Shown here: positions 54,269 to 63,860 of the stretch, piece after piece | Numbering within the stretch: the stretch's first letter is position 1 | Layout of the letters: the number at the start of each line of letters is the position of its first letter | Origin: Massilia solisilvae | GTDB taxonomy: Bacteria > Pseudomonadota > Gammaproteobacteria > Burkholderiales > Burkholderiaceae_D | Reading direction: 5' to 3' | Length of the DNA stretch: 64,000 nt | Assembly: GCF_024753215.1 (NCBI RefSeq) | Contig: NZ_JANUGV010000011.1 | Coordinates: forward strand, 1-64,000 | Made by a program: the position numbers and the translations under genes | Notes under the pieces: model-generated | Databases searched by the model: none | The model's input: the letters and a program-made list of their open reading frames with translations, nothing else | Told to the model about the DNA's origin: nothing

Positions 54269-55045
54269 TTGAAGAAGATCGCTAGCCTGGCCCTTGGCGC
54301 CGCTCTGCTGGCATGCAGTGCCGCGCAGGCGGCCATTCCCGTGTACGGGTTCGTGGTCAAGAACACTTATCCACACGACCCGCAGGCCTTCACGCAGGGC
54401 CTGTTCTTCAAGGACGGCCACCTGTACGAGACCACCGGCCTGCAGGGCCGCTCCACGCTGCGCAAGGTGGAACTTAACACGGGCAAGGTGCTGCAGAAGA
54501 AGGAGCTGGCCAGCGAATTCTTTGGCGAAGGATCGGCCGCCGTCGGCAACGAGATCGTCAGCCTGACCTGGACCTCGCACGTGGGCTTCGTGTACGACCA
54601 GAAGACCTTCGGCCTGAAGCGCCGCTTCAACTACGCCGGCGAAGGCTGGGGCCTGGCCAGCGACGCGCAGCGCCTGTACATGAGCGATGGCAGCAACGCG
54701 ATCCGCGTGCTCGATCCCAAATCGCTGGAAGAAGTGCGCCGCATTCAGGTGACGGCCGAGGGCAAGCCGGTCAACCGGCTCAACGAGCTTGAAGTGGTGG
54801 ACGGTCAGATCTACGCCAACGTCTGGGGCACCGACATCATCGCCCGCATCGACCCCACCACCGGCAACGTGGTCGGCTGGATCGACCTGACCAATCTGCT
54901 GCCGCCGGCGCAGCGCGGCACCGATTCGATGGACGCGGTGCTGAACGGCATTGCGTACGACGCCAGGCACCACCGCCTGTTCGTGACCGGCAAGCTGTGG
55001 CCGAAGCTGTTCGAGATCGAGTTGGTGGAAATACGGAAACGGTGA
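54269..55045 (+). CDS. Glutaminyl-peptide cyclotransferase
   Basis: 258 residues, exported: signal peptide KKIASLALGAALLACSAAQA (cleavage near residue 20). The mature protein is a beta-propeller of the plant/bacterial glutamine cyclotransferase family: YPHDPQAFTQGLFFKDGHLYETTG is the diagnostic N-terminal stretch, followed by FGEGSA, SDGSNAIRVLDP, RLNELEVVDGQIYANVW and VLNGIAYD. It converts N-terminal Gln to pyroglutamate. The start is a TTG at 54269 with AGGAG 6 bp upstream, which yields the signal peptide; upstream in-frame starts lie in the preceding gene. Confidence 0.9.
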   Translation: MKKIASLALGAALLACSAAQAAIPVYGFVVKNTYPHDPQAFTQGLFFKDGHLYETTGLQGRSTLRKVELNTGKVLQKKELASEFFGEGSAAVGNEIVSLTWTSHVGFVYDQKTFGLKRRFNYAGEGWGLASDAQRLYMSDGSNAIRVLDPKSLEEVRRIQVTAEGKPVNRLNELEVVDGQIYANVWGTDIIARIDPTTGNVVGWIDLTNLLPPAQRGTDSMDAVLNGIAYDARHHRLFVTGKLWPKLFEIELVEIRKR

Positions 55046-55154
55046 GTCCTCGGGTGGAAACCGCCGAGAACGACCTCCGGGCGCCGCCGGGGAGGCGGGC
55101 GCCAGCCATGCTGCTGGCACGCGCCCAAGCGCGCGCCAGCAAAGTACACCAAGT

Positions 55155-57176
55155 TCAATAGCCGCTGAGCGGTTTGGCGAACTTAAGCAGCCACAGGCGG
55201 CTCGGCCGTTCCGCATCGTCGCCACGGGCAACGCGAATCGTATTGGCCGCGTTGCAGCCGGCGGCGCTGCTCGTGACAATCACTCCGGCCGCGTCAATGT
55301 CGCACTTCGTGACATCGGCGTCCACCACCTCCGCGCCGGCCGGCGTGAAGATTTTGGTTTTCAACCCGAAGTCGTTGTCGTTCGCGAGGGCCAGCGTATT
55401 GGCATCGACGATGGTCAGGCCTTCGGCTTTCTCGGCCAGCCAGCCGATCGCATTCAGATCCAGCAGCTGCGTTTTCTTCAGCGGCACCACTTTGCTCCAG
55501 TCGGCCCCATTGATCGGGGCGCCGGACATCGAGCTCTTTTCGAGATCCGATGTCTCGGCGTTGAATCCCGCAGCGGAAATGTCGGTGGCATTGCCCAGCT
55601 CGACCAGCATCAGCTTGTTGAACACCTTGCCCTTCGGATCGGCGCCCTGCTCGATGACGATGAACTTGCCGTTGCCAAGCGCAACCATCTCGCCCAGCTT
55701 CGCGTTGCCCGTCCGGCCGTCCTGATAGTCGGCGCCGTTAAGCGGGTAAGCATACATCCTGACGGTGGTACCGGTGCCAGGATCGAACTCGATCCAGCGC
55801 GTGAAGCGTGCGAAGCGCTCCACCTTTTCGCTCTTGCCGGTGGGCGAATAGCTTGCATTGCCGTCCGTAAGCGGGCTTTGCAGAAACCCGTGCAGGTGGT
55901 CGGTCGCGGCGTCGAGCGCCATGCCTTCCATGCCGCGGTTGGCGCGGCGCTTGCCAAAAATGGTCGGCAGTCCGGTCCCCGGCGCGAATTTGGCCTGGAT
56001 CACGCCGGTGGCCGCATCCACTTTGATAATAAAAGGACCGTATTCGTCAGAAATCCACAGCGCATTGCGCTTCTTGTCGACCACGACCGCTTCGGTGTCC
56101 AGTCCGTTTGCATTGAACACAGCCTTGCCCGCCGCGTCGAACTTCATGGCATCCATGACCGGGATCTCGGCCGAATTGCCAAGGCTACCCACGGGGATCG
56201 GCAAGCCGCTGCTGTTCACGGTCGCGGACACCTTGATCGGCATGGCCGAGCTCAGGACCGCACCGTTCTTGCCCACAGTAATGATGCCAATCGAGGGGGT
56301 GAAGCTCGGCGACGGGAAAATCTTGCTGCCGGTGGTGCCGGTACCGTTCAGCGAGGGAACGTTGGGACCATCGCCATTGGGACCGCGGTCGGTCAGGCCG
56401 TAAAACTCCAGGTCACCATTCGCGTTGGTGCCTTTGAACGCCAGCGACGAGCCGTACGATGGCAGGAATCCAAGCGGAAAGTCCTCCTTCACTTTGGCGA
56501 TGCTGCCCTCGTAAGGAACGTAAAACTTGCTGTCGGCCTGGATCTGGTAGCGGCTGACACTGACCTCCACGGCGCCCTGAGTGAACTTCTCGGCGACCGG
56601 GGAATTTGCCTTCGACGCCAGCGTGTCTTCGAAGTGCTCGCGCACCAGGGTGCGGCGGTCGTCATCCACGCCGCGGGAGGCGTACCTGGAACCCGCAACC
56701 GACAGGATCCCGGCCAGCGCAGTGTTGAAGCTGTCGGCCGAGGCAGCGAAGTCGAGGCTCTTGCCCGCAAGCGCCGTTCGCACGTCAGCCGTCAGCTTGA
56801 TGCCGTTGGACGGGTCGCTGTCCTCGTCCAGCAGTTGCAGCGTAAGCAGGCGGTTGACCACCTTCGCGTCTTTCACGTCAGTCGAGTTCGCCAGTTGCAG
56901 CGGCGTGACCGTGGCGGCGCAGGTCGTGCTGCCCAGCGCCAGGCCGCCGATCGTGAAGCTGACCGTGTCTCCTTGCACACAGGTGAACTCGCCTTTGGCG
57001 GTCGTGGTGGCGCGGGCAGCGCTGCCGGCGGCATACTCGAGGCCCTCGACAGCGCCATCGAGGAAAACCCCGGTGATCGTCGGTTTGGACGGGGCGGTGG
57101 CGGGCGCGTTGTCGGAGCCGCCGCAAGCTGTCAGGGCAACAGCCAGGGAAAGAAGGGACAGGCGTGGGAGCGTCAT
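55155..57176 (-). CDS. Esterase-like phytase family lipoprotein
   Basis: 673 residues from the ATG at 57176 (AGAGG upstream). Signal peptide with lipobox LTAC (Cys near 18) followed by a Gly-Gly-Ser linker: a lipoprotein. Residues about 45-200 are an accessory region; from about 235 the esterase-like phytase fold is seen (FYGLTDRGPNGDGPN, LDTEAVVVDKKRNALWISDEYGPFI, ANRGMEGMALD, KFIVIEQGADPKGK). A phosphoesterase at the cell surface is the likely role, but not proven for this family in general. Monocistronic. Confidence 0.85.
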   Translation of the reverse strand: MTLPRLSLLSLAVALTACGGSDNAPATAPSKPTITGVFLDGAVEGLEYAAGSAARATTTAKGEFTCVQGDTVSFTIGGLALGSTTCAATVTPLQLANSTDVKDAKVVNRLLTLQLLDEDSDPSNGIKLTADVRTALAGKSLDFAASADSFNTALAGILSVAGSRYASRGVDDDRRTLVREHFEDTLASKANSPVAEKFTQGAVEVSVSRYQIQADSKFYVPYEGSIAKVKEDFPLGFLPSYGSSLAFKGTNANGDLEFYGLTDRGPNGDGPNVPSLNGTGTTGSKIFPSPSFTPSIGIITVGKNGAVLSSAMPIKVSATVNSSGLPIPVGSLGNSAEIPVMDAMKFDAAGKAVFNANGLDTEAVVVDKKRNALWISDEYGPFIIKVDAATGVIQAKFAPGTGLPTIFGKRRANRGMEGMALDAATDHLHGFLQSPLTDGNASYSPTGKSEKVERFARFTRWIEFDPGTGTTVRMYAYPLNGADYQDGRTGNAKLGEMVALGNGKFIVIEQGADPKGKVFNKLMLVELGNATDISAAGFNAETSDLEKSSMSGAPINGADWSKVVPLKKTQLLDLNAIGWLAEKAEGLTIVDANTLALANDNDFGLKTKIFTPAGAEVVDADVTKCDIDAAGVIVTSSAAGCNAANTIRVARGDDAERPSRLWLLKFAKPLSGY

Positions 57177-57296
57177 GCAGACCTCTTGAAATGAAAACGC
57201 CAGTCTACGAAGCGTCCATGACAACACGACGACAAAAAGTTATCGTGAGGCCGAAGTTCGGCAGGAATGGGTGTTCGTCCATTCCCGCCGCTTCCG

Positions 57297-58313
57297 CTAG
57301 TTCACTGCGATCACCACCTTGCCGAAGTGCGAGCCCGATTCCATGTAGCGATAGGCTTCCTGCGCCTGGTGGAACGGGAACACGCGGTCCACCACAGGTT
57401 CGATGCGCGCCGCGTCCACGAAGCGCACCACATCCTCGAGCATGGCGCGGCTGCCGACGAAAATGCCGACCATGCGTTTGGCGCCCGACAGCAGCGCCGC
57501 CGGATTGACCTCGCCGCCAAAGCCGCTCACGCCGCCGATGATCGCCACCGTGCCGCCCATGCTCGCGGCCGACAGCGAGCGGTTGACGGTGCCCTTGCCG
57601 CCCACCTCCAGCACGACGTTGGCGCCGCTGCCGTTCGTCACGCGCAGCACTTCCTCGTGCCACTCGGGCATGGTGCGGTAGTTGATGGTGTGGTGCGCGC
57701 CCAGCTCGTGCGCGCGCCGCAGCTTTTCGTCGGTGGACGAGGTGATGATGGTGCGCATGCCGGCTGCGCACGCCATCTGCAGGCCCAGCACGGAAACGCC
57801 GCCGGTGCCGAGCAGCAGCACCGTGTCGCCTGGCCTTGCCCGGTTGCTGGAAACGAAAATCGCGTTCCAGGCAGTCACGCCGGCGCACGGCAGCGTCGCC
57901 GCGTCCACGTACGCCATGTGGGGCGGAATCTTGACCAGCGCTTCCTGGTCGAGCAGCACCTGCTGCGCCAGCATGCCGTCCACGTCCCCGCCCAACGCGT
58001 GTTTGGTCTTGTCCTGTGAGGTGATGCCGTCGTGCCAGCAGGGGAAGAACGATGCGACCACACGGTCGCCCGGCTTGACGCGCGTGACGCCGTGGCCCAC
58101 CTCCACCACCTCGCCGGCGCCATCGGAGCACGGGATGATCGGATCGTCCACGTTGACCAGGTAATTGCCGCTCGCAACCATCAGGTCGCGGTAGTTCAAC
58201 GCCACCGCGTGCATCCTCACGCGCACCTCGCCGGTGCCCAGGGGCCGGTCGGGCAGATCGACGCAGCGCAGTCCGTCGATGTTTTCGCCAGGAAGTATCT
58301 GATAGCTGAGCAT
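57297..58313 (-). CDS. Zinc-type alcohol dehydrogenase/quinone oxidoreductase-like protein (MDR family)
   Basis: 338 residues, medium-chain dehydrogenase/reductase: GroES-like domain (VALNYRDLMVASGNY, PCSDGAGEVVEVG), LPCAGVTAWNAIF linker and Rossmann fold with LLLGTGGVSVLGLQ (about 166-179). The structural-zinc Cys quartet is missing, so it belongs to the quinone-oxidoreductase-like, zinc-poor branch. ATG 58313 with AGGAG upstream. Substrate unknown; NAD(P)H-dependent. Confidence 0.9.
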   Translation of the reverse strand: MLSYQILPGENIDGLRCVDLPDRPLGTGEVRVRMHAVALNYRDLMVASGNYLVNVDDPIIPCSDGAGEVVEVGHGVTRVKPGDRVVASFFPCWHDGITSQDKTKHALGGDVDGMLAQQVLLDQEALVKIPPHMAYVDAATLPCAGVTAWNAIFVSSNRARPGDTVLLLGTGGVSVLGLQMACAAGMRTIITSSTDEKLRRAHELGAHHTINYRTMPEWHEEVLRVTNGSGANVVLEVGGKGTVNRSLSAASMGGTVAIIGGVSGFGGEVNPAALLSGAKRMVGIFVGSRAMLEDVVRFVDAARIEPVVDRVFPFHQAQEAYRYMESGSHFGKVVIAVN

Positions 58314-58360
58314 TGTTTTCTCCTAGAATCGTCAGCGCACGGCGATTCTACGCGCCGCCG

Positions 58361-59098
58361 TCAAAGCGCAGCGCCCGGTTTGGCCGAGCGGGCGCGCTGG
58401 TTCGAGCCGTAGATCGTATCGCGTTCCGGGGCAGCGCCGGTGGCGAGCACGCCGATCCATTCCGCGGTCGGCAGCACCGCCGCAAAGCGCGACTGGAACA
58501 CGACCATGAAGGTGTCGTGGATCTGGCGCGCGCTCGCGGTCCCGGCGCGGTTGGCATAAGGGACCGAGCCGGTCGCGTCAATCAGCACCTCCACGGCCAG
58601 GCCGGCGTGCAACGCCTCGAACACGGTCGAGGCCACGCAATTATGGCTCATGTAGCCGGCAACGGTGAGCGTGTCGATGCCGTGCTGCCGGATCCAGGCT
58701 GCCAGGTCGGTGCCGGTGAAGGCGCTCGGCAGGCGCTTTTCGATGTAGTGCTCGTGCGGGCGGCTCGCCACCACCTCGTGCAGCGCCCAGCCATGCGAAC
58801 CCTTGTCGAAGAGCGGCGCGCCCGCCGGAGCTGTGTTCTGCACCACCACCACCGGCACATTCGCCGCCCGCGCGGCGTCCATCGCCCTGCCGATATTGGC
58901 GAGCGAGCCTTCGACGCCTGGGTATTCGATCGGCAGGTTGCCGTCTACGTATTCGTTCTGCACGTCGATGACGATCAGGGCGCGGTGCGGCTTGTTCATG
59001 GTCGTTTTCCTTTCAATGCCTGGGATGCTGGACTGGGCCGCCGCGCAGGCGCTCAATAGCAGGGCGGCGGCGAAGGCGAAGATTCTTGCGGTTTGCAT
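58361..59098 (-). CDS. Isochorismatase-like cysteine hydrolase
   Basis: 245 residues from the ATG at 59098 (CGGAGC upstream), or 212 from the ATG at 58999 (AAGGAAAA upstream). Core motifs: catalytic Asp in LIVIDVQNEY, Lys in YIEKRLPSAF, and Cys in VAGYMSHNCVASTV. The longer form would have a lipoprotein-like signal (FAAALLLSACAAAQ), which is unusual for this cytoplasmic family; both starts look usable. Divergent from a GlxA-type AraC regulator (94 bp), which is its probable regulator. Confidence 0.85.
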   Translation of the reverse strand: MQTARIFAFAAALLLSACAAAQSSIPGIERKTTMNKPHRALIVIDVQNEYVDGNLPIEYPGVEGSLANIGRAMDAARAANVPVVVVQNTAPAGAPLFDKGSHGWALHEVVASRPHEHYIEKRLPSAFTGTDLAAWIRQHGIDTLTVAGYMSHNCVASTVFEALHAGLAVEVLIDATGSVPYANRAGTASARQIHDTFMVVFQSRFAAVLPTAEWIGVLATGAAPERDTIYGSNQRARSAKPGAAL

Positions 59099-59192
59099 GC
59101 GGTGCTCCGGTTGGTTGTGGCCATCATTGTTGCGCCGGGCGGCGCTGCCGCCCATTGGCCCGTGAGCCTGCTTTGGTTAAAATCGGGCCAAT

Positions 59193-60155
59193 ATGAAAAA
59201 GACACCGAACACGTTGGCCATTGCCGCCTTCGCGGGCATCAGCCCGTTCCACCTGTCCGTGCCCTGCCTCGTCTTCGGCGAAGATCGCCGCGAGGACGGC
59301 ATTCCCCGGCCCGAGGTGCTGGTGTGCGCGGACACGCCGGGCATGTTGCCCACCACGGCCGGCTTTTCGATCGCCGTGCCGCATGGTCTGGAACGCCTGG
59401 CCGACGCGCACACGGTGATCGTCCCCTCGTGGCGCGACCCGCTGGAGCCGGCGCCTCCGGCCCTGCTCGACGCGCTGCGCGCCGCGCATGCGCGTGGCGC
59501 CAACGTCGTCGGCCTGTGCCTGGGCGCGTTCGTGCTGGCGCAGGCGGGGCTGCTCGACGGGCGGCGCGCCACCACGCACTGGCGCTGGGCGCGCGCGTTC
59601 GCCGAGGCCTTTCCCAAGGTGGCGCTGGACCCGGGCGTGCTGTATGTCGAGGACGGCAACCTGCTGACCTCGGCCGGCACCGCCGCCAGCCTGGACTGCT
59701 GCCTGCACCTGCTGCGCGCGCAGGTCGGACCGGAGCTGGCCAACCGCGTCGCGCGGCGGCTGGTGGTTTCGCCGCACCGGCAGGGCGGGCAGGCGCAGTT
59801 CATCGAGCAGCCGCTGCCCCGGGCGACGCGTGGCGACCGGCTTGGCGAGGCAATGGAATGGGCGATCGGCCACCTGGACGACGCGCCGGGGATCGACCAG
59901 CTGGCGCAGCGCTCGGCGATGAGCCGCCGCACCTTCACGCGGCGTTTTCGCGAGCGTACCGGGACCAGCTACAACGCCTGGATCAATGGGCAGCGCATCG
60001 CGTTTGCGCAGCGCTTGTTGGAGACGACCGACCTGGCGATCGAGCAGGTGGCTGCGCGCGCGGGGTTCGGCAGCGCGCTGTCGCTGCGGCTGCGCTTTGC
60101 CGAATCGCTGGACACCACACCGTCCGCCTACCGGCGCGAATTCCGGGGTTCGTAG
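59193..60155 (+). CDS. GlxA-family AraC-type transcriptional regulator
   Basis: 320 residues with an N-terminal DJ-1/PfpI-like domain (about 1-175; elbow Cys in VVGLCLGAFVLA) and a C-terminal AraC double helix-turn-helix (LDDAPGIDQLAQRSAMSRRT, RIAFAQRLLETTDLAIEQVA, GFGSALSLRLRF). The family commonly controls amine or betaine catabolism genes. Located divergently from the isochorismatase-like hydrolase; its stop lies inside a REP-like palindrome. Confidence 0.93.
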   Translation: MKKTPNTLAIAAFAGISPFHLSVPCLVFGEDRREDGIPRPEVLVCADTPGMLPTTAGFSIAVPHGLERLADAHTVIVPSWRDPLEPAPPALLDALRAAHARGANVVGLCLGAFVLAQAGLLDGRRATTHWRWARAFAEAFPKVALDPGVLYVEDGNLLTSAGTAASLDCCLHLLRAQVGPELANRVARRLVVSPHRQGGQAQFIEQPLPRATRGDRLGEAMEWAIGHLDDAPGIDQLAQRSAMSRRTFTRRFRERTGTSYNAWINGQRIAFAQRLLETTDLAIEQVAARAGFGSALSLRLRFAESLDTTPSAYRREFRGS

Positions 60156-60236
60156 GGTGGGCGGGTCTCCCGCCCACGCGTTCAACCAGTGCTGGCGCCA
60201 GTTGGACGCGTGGGCAGGAAACCTGCCCACCCTACG
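60151..60236. repeat. Palindromic REP-like element, copy 1
   Basis: Begins CGTAGGGTGGGC and ends GCCCACCCTACG. It contains two hairpins (GTGGGCGGG/CCCGCCCAC and GTGGGCAGG/CCTGCCCAC) joined by ACGCGTTCAAC...GTTGGACGCGT, so the whole unit is also an inverted repeat. A second copy is at 63776-63860. Typical of dispersed intergenic REP/BIME units at gene ends. Confidence 0.8.
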
Positions 60237-60271
60237 AACCGGGACGCATGCCCGCAGGCCCGTCAAGACGC

Positions 60272-60303
60272 AAAAAAGCCCGGCAGGCTTGCGCATGCCG
60301 GGC
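60272..60303 (-). terminator. Rho-independent terminator of the TonB-receptor gene
   Basis: On the minus strand GCCCGGCA pairs with TGCCGGGC around a 10-base loop and is followed by six T (60277-60272), 20 bp after the receptor's stop codon. Confidence 0.85.
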
Positions 60304-60322
60304 CGGCGCGGGAGGGGCCGCG

Positions 60323-63133
60323 TTACTTGTAGGCGTAGCTCGCCGTGACGTAGATGTAGCGGCCGCGCGGATCGCTGTAGCTCACGTCGTAACCACCGAG
60401 GAAGTTCGAGGTCAGGTTGGTGTACGGCGGATCGCGGTCGAACAGGTTCTTCACACCCAGCGTCAGCTTGGTGTTCTTGATGCCGGTGTAGGCCAGCTGC
60501 ATGTCGTAGGTCGCGTATGCGTCAACCTTGCGCGGCGTGGTACTGGTCGGCATCAGGTTGGCCAGCACGTCGGTGTAGCCCTTCTGGTAGTTCTGCAGCA
60601 ACGTCACCGCGTACGGGCCGTTTTCCCAGGTTGCGCTGGCGTTATGCTTCCAGCGCAGCACCACACCGCCCGAGGCCGACAGCGCCTGGTCCAGCGAGCT
60701 GGTGTAGTTGCCGTCCGGGCCCTGCACGTCGTACTTGGCCATGTAGGTGCCCGACAGGCGCAGGTTCAGGCGGTTGCCGTCGCCAAAGCGCAGGCGGTAC
60801 ATCGCGTCCACGTCCACGCCTGCCACCTGGGTCTTGAACAGGTTGGCGTTGGTCTGGGTGATCGATTCGATCGGGCCCAGGCCCGAGGCATTGCCGTCCG
60901 GAGCGCCGCGGTTGATGAACTTGGCGTACAGCTGCTCGCGCGCCGCGTTGGCCATGAAGTAGGTCGACGACAGGCCGCCCACCACGATCGCATCCTTCAG
61001 GTTGATGCGGAAGGCGTCCAGCGCGATCGAGGCGTTCTTCACAGGCTCCCACACGATGCCGGCGGTGATCGAGGTCGATTTCTCCGGCTTCAGGTTCGGG
61101 TTGCCGCCGGTGACGGTGGTGAACTGGTTGTTGCAGTCACGCGGGGCGCCGGTCGTCAGGTTCGGGCAGCGCAGGTAGTCGCGGGTGCCGTTGCCGGTGA
61201 TGCTGGTGGCCTGCGGGGTGTACAGGTCGGTCAGCGACGGCGCGCGGAAGCCCTTGCCCACGGCCGAGCGCAGCAGCAGGGATTCGGTCGGCTGCCAGCG
61301 GATCGACGCCTTCGGGTTTACCGTGTGGCCCACGCCCTGGTAGTTGTCATAGCGAACGGCGACGTCGCCATCCAGTTTCTTGAGGATGGGGATGCTGGTC
61401 TCGGCGTACACCGACGAGACGTTGCGCGCGCCGGTGACCGGGAACGCGTTGCCGCCCAGGCCTGCGATGTCGCCGGTCTGGATCGCCACCGACGGGTTGT
61501 ATTCGAATTTCTCGCGGCGCAGTTCGGCGCCCAGTGCCAGGCCAACGGCGCCGGCCGGCAGGTTGAAGATTTCGCGCGAGCCTTTCAGGTCGACCGAGGT
61601 GGTCGAGGTCTTGGAGGCGTAGCTGGTGCCGCGGAATTCGGCGTTGCGCACCGCGTCGATGGCCGACTGGTCGGTGGTCGGGCCGAACGGGTTGATCACG
61701 CCGCTATTGAAGATCGGCAGCACCTTCGAGTACTGCGCGTAGCCCGACAGCAGCTCTTCATGCACCTTGCTCTGCGTGTACAGGAAGGCCGAGTCCACGT
61801 CCCAGCCCGCGTAGCTGCCGCGCACGCCGGCGACAAAGCGCGCGTTTTCGGACACGTCGAGCGTGTTGCGTTGGCCGTTGGCCACGTCGCGGTAGTTCAG
61901 CAGCAGCGGCAGGCCGGTCAGGCCGTTGGCGGCGGCGAACGCGGCCGGGTAGTACGGGCTGCTCGGGATCAGCACGAAGCCGCCACGGCCGAGGGCCGGA
62001 TACTTGGTGGTCATGCCCGGATACTGGGCGATCAGCGCGTTCCAGGCAGGCACGTAGGGGTTGGTCGCGGTGGTGATCGAGTTGTACGCGAGCGGAACGT
62101 GCTGCGTGGTCGAGGTGATCTTGTTCTTGGTGTAGCCGGATTCGAAGTAGGCTTCGGTCTCGCTGGAAAGGCGCAGGCGGCCGTTGGCCATCAGGCTGGC
62201 CTTCTCGAAGTGCGGCTGCAGCGACACGAACGGGCTGTTGTCGTAGCTGCAGCGGGTGGTGTTGAACGGCGACAGCACCGACACCGGGCCGCAGTTCGGC
62301 AGTGCCGGGTTGCCCAGCGTGCCCTTGTTGTTCAGCACCACGTTGGCCGGGAAGGCGATCGACGAGGTCACGTCGTTCTTCTGGTCCGCGTTCAGGCGGC
62401 GCGCGTAGTCGCGGTCGATGCCCATCAGCGGATCGGTGTTCTGCACCGTCACGCTGCCGGTCACGTTCCAGCCCTGCTCGGCCATGCTGCCGTAGCCGGC
62501 GAAGATGGTGGCCTTGCGGTCGCGTGCCTTGTGGTCGCTGGTCTGGCCGTAGTTGGCGCTGCCCTCGACGCCCTGGTAGTCCTTGCGCAGGATGAAGTTC
62601 ACCACGCCGGCAATCGCGTCCGAGCCGTACACGGCCGAGGCGCCGTCCTTGAGCACCTCGACCCGCTCGATGGCCGACAGGGGAATGCTGTTCACGTCCA
62701 CCGACGAGCCGGCCGAACCGGCCGAGCCGCCGCCGTACACCGCCACGCGGCGGCCGTTGACCAGCACCAGCGTGCGCGCGCTGCCCATGCCGCGCAGCGA
62801 CACGGTGGCGATGCTGCCGCCGCCATAGCCGGAGGCGTTGGCCACGGTGGTCGAGCTGCCGGCGCTCGAGAGCGAGCTCAGCGACTTGACCAGTTCCTCG
62901 GTCGAGGTCGCGCCGGTGCGTTCGATCTCTTCACGCTTCATGACCTGGACCGGCAGCGCGGTCTCGCCATCGATGCGCTTGATCGACGAACCGGTCACGA
63001 TCACGCGCTGGACCTTGGACGTGTCCGGGTCCTGCGCCTGGCCGAAAGCGTGACCCGATACCACCAGCATGGGCGCCAGGGCGGCTGACACGGCAATGAC
63101 GGATTTCTTGATCTTCAGTGTGGGGTACGACAT
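60323..63133 (-). CDS. TonB-dependent receptor
   Basis: 936 residues, outer-membrane beta-barrel transporter. Signal peptide SVIAVSAALAPMLVVSGHAFG (about 11-31), then the plug domain: VQRVIVTGSSIKR (TonB-box/plug start), VQVMKREEIERTGATSTEEL, SLRGMGSARTLVLVNGRRV, and IERVEVLKDGASAVYGSDAI. The barrel ends with an aromatic-containing strand (YIYVTASYAYK). This plug style is typical of receptors for carbohydrates or other organic substrates in proteobacteria. ATG 63133 follows AAGGAGC; a longer frame to 63211 lacks support. Divergent from an Lrp regulator, the likely regulator. Confidence 0.94.
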   Translation of the reverse strand: MSYPTLKIKKSVIAVSAALAPMLVVSGHAFGQAQDPDTSKVQRVIVTGSSIKRIDGETALPVQVMKREEIERTGATSTEELVKSLSSLSSAGSSTTVANASGYGGGSIATVSLRGMGSARTLVLVNGRRVAVYGGGSAGSAGSSVDVNSIPLSAIERVEVLKDGASAVYGSDAIAGVVNFILRKDYQGVEGSANYGQTSDHKARDRKATIFAGYGSMAEQGWNVTGSVTVQNTDPLMGIDRDYARRLNADQKNDVTSSIAFPANVVLNNKGTLGNPALPNCGPVSVLSPFNTTRCSYDNSPFVSLQPHFEKASLMANGRLRLSSETEAYFESGYTKNKITSTTQHVPLAYNSITTATNPYVPAWNALIAQYPGMTTKYPALGRGGFVLIPSSPYYPAAFAAANGLTGLPLLLNYRDVANGQRNTLDVSENARFVAGVRGSYAGWDVDSAFLYTQSKVHEELLSGYAQYSKVLPIFNSGVINPFGPTTDQSAIDAVRNAEFRGTSYASKTSTTSVDLKGSREIFNLPAGAVGLALGAELRREKFEYNPSVAIQTGDIAGLGGNAFPVTGARNVSSVYAETSIPILKKLDGDVAVRYDNYQGVGHTVNPKASIRWQPTESLLLRSAVGKGFRAPSLTDLYTPQATSITGNGTRDYLRCPNLTTGAPRDCNNQFTTVTGGNPNLKPEKSTSITAGIVWEPVKNASIALDAFRINLKDAIVVGGLSSTYFMANAAREQLYAKFINRGAPDGNASGLGPIESITQTNANLFKTQVAGVDVDAMYRLRFGDGNRLNLRLSGTYMAKYDVQGPDGNYTSSLDQALSASGGVVLRWKHNASATWENGPYAVTLLQNYQKGYTDVLANLMPTSTTPRKVDAYATYDMQLAYTGIKNTKLTLGVKNLFDRDPPYTNLTSNFLGGYDVSYSDPRGRYIYVTASYAYK

Positions 63134-63291
63134 GTACTGCAGCTCCTTAGCTGGTGGAAAAGAGAACAAAATGTTTGTTTCTGGCAACAACAGACGATTA
63201 TATCGATGCATCCCAGCAAAATTTTGCTACATTCATATGAGAAATACGCGTATGTATGCAATGAACGTTTCGCCAATTCGATAAAGACGCG

Positions 63292-63774
63292 ATGAATGCA
63301 CCAAGAGTGAAATTGGACCGTACCGACCGCAAGATCCTGGAGGCCTTGCAGGAGGATGCGCGGCTGTCGAGCGCGGAGCTGGCCGAGCGGGTGTCGCTCA
63401 CCACCTCGCCATGCTGGCGCCGCGTCAAGCGGCTGGAAGAGGAAGGGGTCATCACCGGCTACCAGGCGCGCATCGACCCCGAGCGGCTGGGCTACCAGGT
63501 GATGGCGTTCGTGTACATTTCGCTCGACTTGAAAAACGTGCAGAGCCTGCAGGCGTTCGAGGACGCGGTGATGGGCATTCCGCAGGTGCTGGCCTGCCAC
63601 CGCATCTCGGGCCGCTACGACCACCAGCTGGTGGTGGTGGCCGAGGACCTGGCCGCGTACGGCAAGTTCGCCGAGGCGAACATCAACAGCCTGCCCGGCA
63701 TCAAGGAGATCTACACCTCGTTCGTGCTGCGCGAGGTGAAGTCCACCACCAACCCGCCGCTGCCGGCGGCTTGA
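63292..63774 (+). CDS. Lrp/AsnC family transcriptional regulator
   Basis: 160 residues with helix-turn-helix (LDRTDRKILEALQEDARLSS...TTSPCWRRVKRLEEEGV, about 7-50) and a RAM domain (about 65-145, SGRYDHQLVVVAEDL). The third such regulator in the window. It diverges from the TonB receptor gene across 158 bp, suggesting control of uptake by an amino-acid-like signal. A REP-like repeat begins 2 bp after the stop. Confidence 0.93.
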   Translation: MNAPRVKLDRTDRKILEALQEDARLSSAELAERVSLTTSPCWRRVKRLEEEGVITGYQARIDPERLGYQVMAFVYISLDLKNVQSLQAFEDAVMGIPQVLACHRISGRYDHQLVVVAEDLAAYGKFAEANINSLPGIKEIYTSFVLREVKSTTNPPLPAA

Positions 63775-63775
63775 C

Positions 63776-63860
63776 CGTAGGGTGGGCAGGTCTCCTGCCC
63801 ACGCGTTCAGGCTGAGCATGCACTGATTGAACGCGTGGGCAGCAAAGCTGCCCACCCTAC
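63776..63860. repeat. Palindromic REP-like element, copy 2
   Basis: Same design as 60151-60236: CGTAGGGTGGGC...GTGGGCAGG/CCTGCCCAC, ACGCGTTCA...TGAACGCGT, GTGGGCAGC/GCTGCCCAC, ending CCCACCCTAC. It fills the gap between two convergent genes. Confidence 0.8.

Noticed and set aside
59093-63088. Very long open frame on the + strand across the TonB-receptor gene
   Set aside because: It is antisense to a well-supported receptor, rich in Arg/Ala/Val/Gly without domain motifs, and is an artefact of high GC content; similar long antisense frames at 1291-3207, 46585-48399 and 48264-49802 were dropped for the same reason.
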